Assembly: GCA_964577935.1 (NCBI GenBank) | Contig: CAZOAJ010000015.1 | Coordinates: 1 to 42,998, forward strand | Direction of reading: 5' to 3' | From: JABDGV01 sp964577935 | Lineage (GTDB): Bacteria > Chlamydiota > Chlamydiia > Chlamydiales > FEN-1388 | DNA: 42,998 nucleotides | Shown here: positions 27,398 to 36,341 of the stretch, in pieces | Position numbering within the stretch: position 1 is the first letter of the stretch | Layout of the letters: each line of letters opens with the position of its first letter | The notes under the pieces: generated by a model | Seen by the model: the letters and a program-made list of their open reading frames with translations, nothing else | What the model was told of the DNA's origin: nothing | The model's database searches: none | Position numbers and translations under genes: made by a program

Positions 27398-27492
27398 TTC
27401 TATGCAGAACACTCGTAAAATGGTATACACATGATAAGCTAGTAGCTTGTTTAAAGTAAGAGGTTTATGCAAGGTTTATGCAGGTGTAAGTT

Positions 27493-28095
27493 ATGCAGAT
27501 AAAGTTCCCCAAATCGATTGATATGCTTATTCGACAATTCTCTTTACTTCCTGGTGTAGGCCGGAAAACAGCTGAGCGCTATGCGCTTGAAGTTGCAACG
27601 CGCTGGTCGCAAGATCATCGAAAACAATTAGCTCAGGCAATTGATGATATTTCTTCATTGAAACACTGTTCCGAATGCGGTCTTTTATCTGAGCAGGACA
27701 TTTGTTCTGTGTGTTCAGATCCTTCTCGAGATACATCTTTTATTTGCTGCATAGCTTCTTTAAAAGATCTTTTTGCTATTGAAGGTTCTGGAAGGTTTAA
27801 CGGTATATACCATGTCGTTGAAACGCTTCTTTCACCAATTGATGGTCGAGGAACTGAAAAATTAAAACTCTCAGAACTTGAAAAGCGCCTTGAAAAACTT
27901 CATGTAAAAGAAGCTCTGCTCGCATTTGATCCATCGGTTGAAGGTGAGGCTACAGCGCGGTTTCTGAAACATTTTTTTGACAAAAGAGCGATTCGAACAA
28001 CTCGTCTTGCTTTTGGTATTCCATTGCATAGTTCATTAGAGTATGTTGACGGGGGAACCTTAGGGGTTGCTATTGAAGGCAGATCAGTTTTTTAG
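27493..28095 (+). CDS. recR: Recombination protein RecR
   Basis: RecR works with RecO (and RecF) to load RecA on gapped DNA. The 200-residue protein has the helix-hairpin-helix LPGVGRKTAERYA, a four-cysteine zinc finger (C59, C62, C71, C74) and a Toprim domain (ALLAFDPSVEGEATARFL). The length matches the family. AGGTG lies 6 nt before ATG 27493. It is divergent from fabH, as fabH (CT239) and recR (CT240) also neighbour each other in C. trachomatis. Confidence 0.96.
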   Translation: MQIKFPKSIDMLIRQFSLLPGVGRKTAERYALEVATRWSQDHRKQLAQAIDDISSLKHCSECGLLSEQDICSVCSDPSRDTSFICCIASLKDLFAIEGSGRFNGIYHVVETLLSPIDGRGTEKLKLSELEKRLEKLHVKEALLAFDPSVEGEATARFLKHFFDKRAIRTTRLAFGIPLHSSLEYVDGGTLGVAIEGRSVF

Positions 28096-28236
28096 GCTGT
28101 CTACAGGCCTATTACCTGTTCAATTGATAATTCGAAGAAAATAATGTAAAAAAATTTGATGTGTTCGAGAAGTCCTTTTCGAAAAGTCCAAAAAAGCCTA
28201 GCCTTAGTCACTTACTTTATATTTCAATAATCCAAA

Positions 28237-30651
28237 ATGTATCTTATGCATAGAATTCGAAACTTTACTTCTCGCCTTTTGATAGCTGTGTCATCTGTTG
28301 GTTTTCTCCATCCTCAAGGATTAAATCAATTGAACGCTATAGAGCGGATAAACTATGAGTCATTGAGAGTTTCAAAGATCATCGTCAAAGAAGATGGGGG
28401 AATTTCTGCTCAAACAAAATCGCTCATGAGCACCCTCAAAACAAAAGAGGGTGAATATTTCTCCCAGAAGGACTTTGATGAAGATTTAAAATTATTAGCT
28501 GATGATTTTGCTCAAGTCATTCCAGCTTTTGAAGTCAAAGATGGTGCCTTAGTAATTTCACTGGACATGTCGAAACGGCCGATTATTCATTCAATTACAT
28601 TTAACGGTAATCAAGAAATAGAAACAGATAAGCTTGAAAAAGAGCTTGGTATATCACCTAAAACGGTATTTGACCGCCAGGCTTTTGTAAAGGCATTTAA
28701 TAAACTTCGCGCATACTACATCAAAAAAGGCTACTTTGAAGCGAAGCTTTCATATGAGCAAAAGCCTGCCAAAGAGAAGGGTGAAATCGATATCATCATT
28801 ACGATTCATGAGGGTCGTGGAGGGGTAATAGAAGATATTCGGTTCATAAACTTTACTGATGTAGAGCAAAGGCTTTTAGAAGACCGTCTTATGACGAAGC
28901 CTTATCAATGGTGGTGGAGCTGGTTCTCGAATGAAGGATACTACAACAAAGAGATCACTCAGCAAGACGAGCTCGGTGTATTAGGGCTTTTACATAACGA
29001 AGGGTATGCTGATGCGACTGTCGATGTTCGTGTTCTTCCCTCTCCTGATAAAAAAGATCGAATCATTATTGAGTTTAGTTGCAATCGAGGTGCCCTTTAT
29101 TCGATTTCTGGAATCAATGTAAGAGGAAATACACTTTTTTCAACGGACGAGATCCTAAAAGAACTCGATATCAAAAAAGATTCCCCCTATTCCCCTGATG
29201 AGTTGAGAAGGGCTGCAAGAGCCGTATATCAGTTGTATGGTCAGAAGGGGTATGCTGATGCTTTGATCACCCCCGAAAGCAAGCTAGATCTTAAATCACG
29301 AACTTATGATGTTACCTTCGTTATCAATGAGGGCAAACAGTTCAGAGTAGGAATGATAAAGATTTTTGGAAATACACGTACGGATGCTTCAGTTATTCTC
29401 CATGAAACGCCGCTGTATCCTGGTGAAGTGTTTGATACCACGATGTTATTAAAGACCGAAGAACGATTAAGAAATGTCGGTTATTTTAAGACGGTAAACA
29501 TTTATGCGGTAAGAACAAGTCAAGTTCAGTCCGTTGTAGCACCGTCCTCTAGTGATGTTCAGTTCCGAGATATTCATATCGAAGTTGATGAAAAGACGAA
29601 CACTGCAAACTTTAATGCCTTTGGCGGTTATAGCACTACAGAGAGTATTGTAGGTGGTCTTGGAGTTAATGAGACCAATTTTAAGATGGCCGGAATTCCG
29701 AAAATCTTTTCCGAGGGATTTCGGGCGATACGCGGTGGCGGTGAGTACTGCGGTTTTAATATGCAGGTAGGTACGAAGCAGCTTCAGTATAATTTGAACT
29801 GGTCCAAGCCCTATTTTATGGATACGAAGTGGATTGTGGGTGTTGATTTGCAAAAAATGCGAAACTCATACTCTGCAAGCGACTACACGCTTAAGACTGA
29901 AAGCGCAACTATAACAGCAAATTACCCAATAAATGCTTATGTCAAAACCGGTGGTCAATACCGGATTCGCAATTCAGAAGTTTCATTGAAGGGTATTAAG
30001 CATAATCATCGAAACCGAGAACTTATTCGAGAGTCTCATAATGGCGGTTTGATCTCTGCTGTTGGAGTTAATTGGATGTATGATAATACAAACAATCCTT
30101 ACACACCCTCATCAGGAATTCGATCAAATGTATCTGTTGAATTTGCTGGGGTCGGTGGGGATCACAGGTTTCTCAACTTTGGATACAACAATACGCTCTT
30201 CTGGGCTCCATTTAGTCATGGTATTTTTAAGTTTCGAGGAAATATCAACTTTATTCAAACCTTATTTGGGACAAAGCCAAGTAAGCTTCCCCTTGATGAG
30301 CGTCTCTATTTGGGCGGCGAGACTTCAATGCGCGGCTACAAATTCAATACTGTCGGTCCTCGATTTCATGATGATAAGCACACTCCACGTGGCGGTATGT
30401 CATCTGTTCTTTTTTCGGGAGAGTATGATTATCCAATAATGAAGCGTTTGAGCGTCTTTGTGTTTGCGGATATTGGAAACGTCTATTTTAGCCAGTTTAC
30501 TGTAGGAAAGCTTCGATATACAACAGGCTTTGGGGCTAAGTTTATGATTTCTGAGCACGCGCCTCTCGTCTTTGGACTTGGCTATCCATTGAATCCACAG
30601 TCGAACGCAGATATACAGAGATTTTTCTTCTCGATTGGAACATCGATGTAG
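28237..30651 (+). CDS. bamA: Outer-membrane assembly factor BamA (Omp85)
   Basis: BamA inserts beta-barrel proteins into the outer membrane. The 804-residue protein has an N-terminal signal sequence (basic start, LLIAVSSVGFL core), about five POTRA repeats to roughly residue 440, then a C-terminal barrel. Markers include GNQEIETDKL, IRGNTLFSTDEIL-like POTRA starts (INVRGNTLF, IKIFGNTRTD) and the barrel loop motif MRGY with R699 in LGGETSMRGY. Homologue of C. trachomatis CT241. ATG 28237 is used; ATG 28246 is nearly as good. Together with ompH and lpxD it forms the envelope cluster typical of chlamydiae and many other Gram-negatives. Confidence 0.96.
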   Translation: MYLMHRIRNFTSRLLIAVSSVGFLHPQGLNQLNAIERINYESLRVSKIIVKEDGGISAQTKSLMSTLKTKEGEYFSQKDFDEDLKLLADDFAQVIPAFEVKDGALVISLDMSKRPIIHSITFNGNQEIETDKLEKELGISPKTVFDRQAFVKAFNKLRAYYIKKGYFEAKLSYEQKPAKEKGEIDIIITIHEGRGGVIEDIRFINFTDVEQRLLEDRLMTKPYQWWWSWFSNEGYYNKEITQQDELGVLGLLHNEGYADATVDVRVLPSPDKKDRIIIEFSCNRGALYSISGINVRGNTLFSTDEILKELDIKKDSPYSPDELRRAARAVYQLYGQKGYADALITPESKLDLKSRTYDVTFVINEGKQFRVGMIKIFGNTRTDASVILHETPLYPGEVFDTTMLLKTEERLRNVGYFKTVNIYAVRTSQVQSVVAPSSSDVQFRDIHIEVDEKTNTANFNAFGGYSTTESIVGGLGVNETNFKMAGIPKIFSEGFRAIRGGGEYCGFNMQVGTKQLQYNLNWSKPYFMDTKWIVGVDLQKMRNSYSASDYTLKTESATITANYPINAYVKTGGQYRIRNSEVSLKGIKHNHRNRELIRESHNGGLISAVGVNWMYDNTNNPYTPSSGIRSNVSVEFAGVGGDHRFLNFGYNNTLFWAPFSHGIFKFRGNINFIQTLFGTKPSKLPLDERLYLGGETSMRGYKFNTVGPRFHDDKHTPRGGMSSVLFSGEYDYPIMKRLSVFVFADIGNVYFSQFTVGKLRYTTGFGAKFMISEHAPLVFGLGYPLNPQSNADIQRFFFSIGTSM

Positions 30652-30706
30652 TACATTCAAGACTTAACTAAAACTAAATGTTAGAGATGGGATTGGGAGA
30701 TTAATT

Positions 30707-31273
30707 ATGAAGCGTTTATGCATATTTGCTTTGGTTGTTTGTTCATTTGTGCTTGGATCTTCAAGTCAGATAAATGCTGCGGAAGTACAGAATACGCAAG
30801 CATCCAAGAGTTTGAAGATAGGTTTTGTTTCAGTTCGACAGTGTGTTGAAGGTTCGAAACTTGGCAAATCCGAGCAAGAGAGTTTCGAAAAGCTTAAGAA
30901 ACAGCTTGAGCAAACAATTGAACAAAAAGAGAAAGAATTAAACGATCTTTCTCCCAAATTTACAGATGAGTATCTTGATACTTTAACTCCCGAAGCAGAA
31001 AAAGATCTCAAGGAGAAGTTCAAAAATCTCTCACAAGATCTTTCGATTCAACAAAACCAATATTTCCAGACTTTGAATCAAGCCAATATGCAAGTTATGC
31101 AGCTCCTTATGGAAAAGGTTTCAAAAGCCTCTTCCGAGGTTGCAAAAAAAATGGGCATGGACCTCATCATGAATGATGAAGTGTGCTTCTTTAGAGATGA
31201 TGCTTTGGACGTGACAAAAGAAGTCATAGGTGAGCTTGATAAGCAGTTTGATGCTGATAAAAAAGCTAAATAA
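30707..31273 (+). CDS. ompH: Periplasmic OmpH/Skp-family chaperone
   Basis: Skp-like proteins hold unfolded outer-membrane proteins in the periplasm before BamA. The 188-residue protein has a clear signal peptide (MKRLCIFALVVCSFVLGSSS, probable cleavage after INA), then the family start IGFVSVRQCVEGSKLGK and a long charged coiled coil (residues about 60-130), ending with a short beta-containing region (MGMDLIMNDEVCFF). GGGAG precedes the ATG. It lies 55 bp after bamA and 121 bp before lpxD. C. trachomatis homologue CT242. Confidence 0.94.
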   Translation: MKRLCIFALVVCSFVLGSSSQINAAEVQNTQASKSLKIGFVSVRQCVEGSKLGKSEQESFEKLKKQLEQTIEQKEKELNDLSPKFTDEYLDTLTPEAEKDLKEKFKNLSQDLSIQQNQYFQTLNQANMQVMQLLMEKVSKASSEVAKKMGMDLIMNDEVCFFRDDALDVTKEVIGELDKQFDADKKAK

Positions 31274-31297
31274 AAAATTCAAAATATAGATCCCTGA

Positions 31298-31343
31298 ATA
31301 TCGGATGAGTTTCAACTCGTTCTCAGTAGAGTTCATCCGATAT
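31298..31343 (+). promoter_or_regulatory. Long hairpin between ompH and lpxD
   Basis: ATATCGGATG (31298-31307) pairs perfectly with CATCCGATAT (31334-31343), and an inner AACTC (31314-31318) pairs with GAGTT (31329-31333). No T-run follows, so this is more likely an attenuator or RNA-stability element inside a bamA-ompH-lpxD transcript than a full terminator. Confidence 0.55.
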
Positions 31344-31394
31344 GAGATCATGTGAGTTGCAATAGAGATATCAAAAACGATAAAGGGTGTGTTA

Positions 31395-32441
31395 ATGGTC
31401 CAATATACCATTCGTGAGCTTGCTTCTAAACTATCGTGTGATTTTGTTGGTGATGAAGGTCATTCAATAAGCGGTGTTTGTAATTTGGAGGAAGCTGATG
31501 CATCACAAGCCTCGTTTTTGGCAAATCTTCGCTATGCGGCTCTAGCTCAGAGTTCTAAAGCAGGTGTGATAGTTGTTTCAGACCATTCACTCTGCCAGGC
31601 GACAAAAAATTACCTTATTCATAAAGATCCTTCTCGGGCTTTTCAACAACTCATTGAGCTTTTTCATGGTCCGATACGTAAAACAGGGTTTCATGGAATT
31701 CATCCAACGGCAATTATCCATCCAGAAGCAAAACTTTATGAAAATGTTTCTGTCGGACCATATGTGGTGATTGATGCAGGTGCTACCATCGGCAAAAACA
31801 CCATTCTTTCATCTTTTGTGTATGTTGGTCCAGATTGTATTGTTGGTGAGGATTGCTATCTCTATCCACATGTCGTTTTGCGGGAGAGATCTGTCTTGCG
31901 TGATCGTGTAATAATTCAGCCTGGTGCCGTTGTTGGTTCATGTGGATATGGATACTCGACAAATGCTCAAGGCCGTCATGAAAAGCTTGAGCAGGTCGGA
32001 AACGTTATTCTTGAGTCCGACGTTGAGATTGGAGCGAATACAACACTTGATAGAGCTCGCTTTCAGTCAACAAAAGTTGGAACGGGAACTAAAATTGATA
32101 ATCTTGTTCAGATCGCTCATAATGTTGAAATTGGCAAGTCATGCCTTATCATTTCACAATCAGGCATTGCTGGCTCGACAAAGATAGGAAACTACGTAGT
32201 GCTTGCGGGAAAGGCTGCCGTGAATGGACATATCCATATATGTGATCAGGTGATGATTGCTGCGTGTTCCGCCGTTTCAAAGTCAATTACAAAGCCTGGT
32301 AAGTATGCGGGGGTACCAGCTGTCCCTCTTGCCGAGCATAATAAAAATGCCGTTTACTTACGCAATATTGAAACATTCATTCAGCAGCTGAAAGAATTAC
32401 GAGTGTGTAACCAGGCAAATATTGAAATAAGCAAGCGTTGA
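31395..32441 (+). CDS. lpxD: UDP-3-O-acylglucosamine N-acyltransferase LpxD
   Basis: LpxD adds the N-linked acyl chain from acyl-ACP in lipid A synthesis. The 348-residue protein has an N-terminal substrate-binding domain (MVQYTIRELASKL), then hexapeptide repeats forming a left-handed beta helix with the catalytic H242 in IAHNVEIG, close to His239 of E. coli LpxD. GVPAVPL and a C-terminal helix close the protein. ATG 31395 is preferred to the in-frame GTG 31389 because AAAGGG (31382-31387) lies 7 nt upstream. C. trachomatis homologue CT243. The acyl-ACP donor comes from the fab genes encoded nearby. Confidence 0.97.
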   Translation: MVQYTIRELASKLSCDFVGDEGHSISGVCNLEEADASQASFLANLRYAALAQSSKAGVIVVSDHSLCQATKNYLIHKDPSRAFQQLIELFHGPIRKTGFHGIHPTAIIHPEAKLYENVSVGPYVVIDAGATIGKNTILSSFVYVGPDCIVGEDCYLYPHVVLRERSVLRDRVIIQPGAVVGSCGYGYSTNAQGRHEKLEQVGNVILESDVEIGANTTLDRARFQSTKVGTGTKIDNLVQIAHNVEIGKSCLIISQSGIAGSTKIGNYVVLAGKAAVNGHIHICDQVMIAACSAVSKSITKPGKYAGVPAVPLAEHNKNAVYLRNIETFIQQLKELRVCNQANIEISKR

Positions 32442-32458
32442 AATAAAAAGTTAACAGA

Positions 32459-35400
32459 TTACCTTGGGTGACCTTGAGTGTCTGGGAGCTCATCCTGCAT
32501 TATTCTCAAATGCTGGCTATAGCGCCTTGTTTGAATAAGGACTTCGACGAGAGCTTCATTCAGTTTTCTGTAAACATTCTTATAGCTCGTATTACCGGCA
32601 AAAACAGGTAGTGATAAGAGCTCTTTTTGTATCATGTAAGCGATGTCGGGATTTGCGAGCATTGGGATAATGAGCGCGTTTTTTTCTACGTCGTATAATT
32701 TATCCAATAGGCAATTCTTGATTTGATTTTGAAAGTTTTCAATAAACTCCTGATTGTTTTTTTTCATAACAGAGTTTGATATGTGTCGAAAACTATCAAT
32801 TTTTTTTTGTAAATCAAACAGGTTGGATTGTTCAATAGAGTCGATAATTTGGGCATACCAGTTTTGATTGTTTTTTATTGGCTTTATTAATAACGGCAAT
32901 GTTGAAAAGTGTTTGGATATAAAAAACAGCTTGAAAAACCTTTCCTTAGAAAGGATGGATTTATTTTCAATGGATTTCGGATGAGCAAAATCGTATTTGA
33001 ATAATTTATGGGCTATTTGACTTCCGACGAGTAATGTCGTCGAATCTTGCAGCGAAAAATTATTAAATATTCTTTCAATCCAGTTGGCTCTTAACTTGCT
33101 TTTAATTTCTCTATATCCGCTGAGTCCTAGTTTCTGTGCTTCAGGTAATATTGCTCGATCAACGAGCAGATACCTTAAAGTTTCAAGAGGCGCTCTGGCA
33201 GAGCAGCTTCCTCCCGGTTGTGAAAGCCTTCCATTTCGCTTTCGACAGAGACGGTGTGGTTGCACTAACGGATGAAAAAAAACTGAATAGAGCTGTGTTG
33301 TCGTTTGAGGATAATTAAATAGTTGATCAGTAAGAAGTACGTTTTCGACGACATCCAGCGGTATATTATCGAATTCTATTGATAGCTCATACTGTAAGTG
33401 TCCATAACATACATGATACTTAAGACCATCTCCTGTATTGAGTATTGTGACATTAACAGTATTAGGTAGAAGTCCTTTGTGGAAGATAATTGAGAAAGTA
33501 TGTGCCGTTGGGCCACTATCAGATGTTGTAAGGACTGGAATAATGCAAGGATATGATCTTTTGGAGCTCATAAGGTCTTTAAGAGATGCTTGTACATGAT
33601 CACGGATACTTCTAAACCTGCCCATACGCCATAAAATATTTAACAAATAGGCCTCTTCAAATGAAGGAAGGATATTTTTAAGGGATGAGTTGCTTGTTTC
33701 TCCTATCAGAGGGATAAGGTGTGAATAGATAATATAAGATCCATAACCTCGAAATTCACTAGCTATAGAAAGATGAGATGCGCCAAGGAGGGCCGCAAGC
33801 TTTAGGTGCTTTTTATGGAGATCTTCAACCGGTAAAATCCCATGGCGATCAAGGCGAGTAATTTCCTCGTCTTCTCGGAAAATAGGGTTCATGAATTCGA
33901 TGGCAGCGGGATTCGCTTTGAGTACTTCTTTTATAAACGAAGGTTGGAATCGAAATTCAGATGGGATCTTTTTGAAAAGCTTAGGATTTCTATCGATAGC
34001 TTCTAAAAAGAAGTTTTTATTTTTTAATAAATTTTTATACTGCTCGTAAAGCTCAGGGTTGATTTTCGAGCATGATTCGAAGAGTTTAATTGCTTGAAAA
34101 TTGGATTCTTTAATCAGGATTTCAGCTGAAATATTTGTTGAAGAAAGGTCAATTTCTTTTAAAGACTTCCAGTTTGTGATAAGAGATGCAAGTTCTTTTT
34201 CTGTTACTTTCTTGTTGCCAGAAAGCCTAAGCATTCGGAGATTTTTTCCTAATGGGATTCCATCAAGATGTACTTGACATCCATCAAGATCGAGCGTTGC
34301 AATACCATTTGCATTTGCAAGTGCATGTTGAAGTTGTTCTGATGTAATTGATTTTAGTTGGCTTAAGAGTAATGTCTGTAGCCTAGGGCCAAAGATAATG
34401 CCTTCTAGTGAAGCATTGGTTCCGGAGAGGTTAAGGTAGGTAAGTTCTTTGACGTTGCTTATGTTTTCTTTAAGTATTTTTTCGCTTAAACAATTATTAT
34501 CGGAAGCGCTGAACCAATAAAGATTAGGGCTCAACCGAATCCCTTCAAGAGAGATATTTGTTTCGTCAATTTCCAGAACTTGAACTGATTCCCAATTCTC
34601 AACAGCAGCTTTGAGGGATTTATTTGAAATGTATTTATTTCCGATAAGACTTAAGTGTTTGATTTTCGGGCCTAAATTAACACCTTCGAGCGAAATAGAA
34701 GTTTCACTCAAATTAAGAGAAAGAAGATTTCTACATTGTGACAGTGCTGTTTTTAAGAACCCGTTGGTGATTTTAGTGGTGTTCCCAATGTCAAGGAATT
34801 CTAGGTTTGGTCCAAATTGAATGTTTCTAAGGGATATATTTGTATTCGCAAGTCTTATGGAGGTAATTTTTGTGCAGTTGTAAATGGCTGATTGAAGTTC
34901 TTCGTCCGATACGAGGCTGTTGTTGTCGAGACTGAGAAGTTCAAGTTCAGGTCCAAAGGCTACTCCCTCAAGCGAAATATCTATCCCTTGCAAGTCCACT
35001 TGATGAAGATTTGGGCAATTGGCGACGATTTGTTTAAGAAGAAGCGTAGGATGAGGGTCCTGGGATATGAGGGTTGCTAGCCTAGATGTTATTTCGAGAA
35101 GGTGTTTTCCGAAAGTTGTTAGCAGTTCAGTATCTATGATTTTTTTTTCTTGGAGTAAGACTTCAAAATAGCTGTGTGTTAAATAATTAAGCGATCTCCT
35201 TAGATTAATTGACTCAACACAATTAATTTCAAATTTAACATCGTCAATTGATTTTGAATTCAAATTTTCGATATTTCCTTTTACAAATTGTAAATAGGCG
35301 TTGTCGCATTCATCGTGAATAACTTTGCTTTGAAAAAAAAGACTTAAGGTCGAAAAAAAGAGTATTTTTTTGAGAAAAATGGAGGTGTCAAGATCTTTAA

Positions 35401-35899
35401 GATATTCAGTAATAGATTCCTCTTGAAGGCCTCCAAGAAATTCTCCAATCCATTCTTTAGGTTGAATCTCGTTGATATCTAAGTCTTTTGGCATAAGATC
35501 AACAAGTTCAACAGTTATTGTCGAATGGATGTTTAAAGCAGATTTAAAAAAGTCTGACGACGATGCCAATTTGCTAGGTATTCCTTGATAGGTAAACCAA
35601 TGACCATTTTGATGTCGGATTCTAATAGTGCAGGGTGTATCGGATCTAATTATGTTTAATGAAGGATCTATGTAAAAACTATTTGCTGGCGTTTTGTGAG
35701 GGAGTGAAACTTTGTCAGCAAGATTTAGATGAGAAGTTAATGGGGTGGGTAATTGTTCTTTAAAGAGGGTGTCTATTAAGAATTTATCATTGATTGCTGG
35801 GTTAGGTGTCAGAGCGGGGGCTGGCGCATATTTAATTATTTTATAATTTTCAATAATTATAGAATTATTTCTAATATGATTGCTTATGTTAATTGTCAT
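32459..35899 (-). CDS. 1146-residue leucine-rich-repeat protein with possible His/Asp/Gln/Cys catalytic domain
   Basis: No signal peptide is seen. Residues 1-300 are of unknown type. Residues 308-589 form six consecutive 47-residue units, each a pair of LRRs (pattern ISLEGV-x-x-GP-x-L, then L-x-x-L-x-L). Residues 590-760 are helical. The C-terminal part has H800 (GPTAHTFSIIF), N821/D824 (LNTGDGLKYH) and Q894 with C899 (LSQPGGSCSARAPLETL). The order His, Asp/Asn, Gln, Cys with Gln five residues before Cys matches the layout of clan CE cysteine proteases and YopJ-type acetyltransferases, but I cannot place it in a named family. The remaining 240 residues are helical. The gene stands alone and lies between lpxD and pdhC, where the C. 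trachomatis order is broken. Its AT-rich upstream region suggests acquired DNA. A host-directed effector is inferred, not shown. Confidence 0.8.
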   Translation of the reverse strand: MTINISNHIRNNSIIIENYKIIKYAPAPALTPNPAINDKFLIDTLFKEQLPTPLTSHLNLADKVSLPHKTPANSFYIDPSLNIIRSDTPCTIRIRHQNGHWFTYQGIPSKLASSSDFFKSALNIHSTITVELVDLMPKDLDINEIQPKEWIGEFLGGLQEESITEYLKDLDTSIFLKKILFFSTLSLFFQSKVIHDECDNAYLQFVKGNIENLNSKSIDDVKFEINCVESINLRRSLNYLTHSYFEVLLQEKKIIDTELLTTFGKHLLEITSRLATLISQDPHPTLLLKQIVANCPNLHQVDLQGIDISLEGVAFGPELELLSLDNNSLVSDEELQSAIYNCTKITSIRLANTNISLRNIQFGPNLEFLDIGNTTKITNGFLKTALSQCRNLLSLNLSETSISLEGVNLGPKIKHLSLIGNKYISNKSLKAAVENWESVQVLEIDETNISLEGIRLSPNLYWFSASDNNCLSEKILKENISNVKELTYLNLSGTNASLEGIIFGPRLQTLLLSQLKSITSEQLQHALANANGIATLDLDGCQVHLDGIPLGKNLRMLRLSGNKKVTEKELASLITNWKSLKEIDLSSTNISAEILIKESNFQAIKLFESCSKINPELYEQYKNLLKNKNFFLEAIDRNPKLFKKIPSEFRFQPSFIKEVLKANPAAIEFMNPIFREDEEITRLDRHGILPVEDLHKKHLKLAALLGASHLSIASEFRGYGSYIIYSHLIPLIGETSNSSLKNILPSFEEAYLLNILWRMGRFRSIRDHVQASLKDLMSSKRSYPCIIPVLTTSDSGPTAHTFSIIFHKGLLPNTVNVTILNTGDGLKYHVCYGHLQYELSIEFDNIPLDVVENVLLTDQLFNYPQTTTQLYSVFFHPLVQPHRLCRKRNGRLSQPGGSCSARAPLETLRYLLVDRAILPEAQKLGLSGYREIKSKLRANWIERIFNNFSLQDSTTLLVGSQIAHKLFKYDFAHPKSIENKSILSKERFFKLFFISKHFSTLPLLIKPIKNNQNWYAQIIDSIEQSNLFDLQKKIDSFRHISNSVMKKNNQEFIENFQNQIKNCLLDKLYDVEKNALIIPMLANPDIAYMIQKELLSLPVFAGNTSYKNVYRKLNEALVEVLIQTRRYSQHLRIMQDELPDTQGHPR
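34133..34978 (-). repeat. Six tandem 141-bp (47-residue) LRR units
   Basis: Six units of exactly 141 bp encode paired leucine-rich repeats, residues 308-589 of the surrounding protein. Each starts with [I/A/V][S/H]L[E/R/D] and ends in a Thr/Ser/Cys-x turn. Length is strictly kept while sequence has diverged, pointing to an old duplication series under structural constraint. Confidence 0.85.
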
Positions 35900-36341
35900 T
35901 ACTAAAATAATTTGATTTTTTAAAATTAAATTTCTTTAAATAATTAATATGCGGAGAATTTCATTTTTTTAATTCATCGATGCTTATTTAAAAATAAGAT
36001 GATTAAATTTTATGAAATATAAAAATCGATTGTAAATAATTAATTAAAAACTAAGAAAAAGCTAATTTTACCAAAAAAAATTCTTTTTAAAAAGAGTTGA
36101 TTTAATAAAAATAAATTCGCGATGTGTGGAATTACTTAAACGAAGAAGGCTTTGATAGATCATCTGCCTCTGAGTATGAAGTTTGTCGTGTTTAATGTCT
36201 CTAACATCAATATAGATTAGTTTTTAGCGCAAATTGGATTTTGAAAGAAGGTCGGGAAGGAATCGTTGAGTTTTTTATCCACAGCGTCCTAAGCCTCCTC
36301 TATGAGGACGAGATTAAAGAGCGCCGTGGATCAAAAATGTG
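35900..36341. other. AT-rich noncoding region between the LRR gene and pdhC
   Basis: These 442 bp hold no credible ORF. Positions 35900-36130 are very AT-rich with runs of A and T and must include the LRR gene promoter. The right end holds a hairpin next to pdhC (36277-36331). The pair of features looks like an insertion junction or an eroded intergenic spacer; no repeats or IS ends were recognised. Confidence 0.5.
36277..36331 (-). terminator. Hairpin after the pdh operon
   Basis: ATCCACAGCG (36277-36286) pairs with CGCCGTGGAT (36322-36331) with one mismatch, and an inner GTCCT/AGGAC pair closes the middle. It begins 11 bp beyond the pdhC stop. On the minus strand the stem is followed by A residues instead of T, so it is not a canonical intrinsic terminator and may protect the mRNA end. 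Confidence 0.45.

Noticed and set aside
28175..28186. Perfect palindrome CTTTTCGAAAAG before bamA
   Set aside because: Short, AT-rich and without repeats elsewhere in the window; no evidence that it is an operator.
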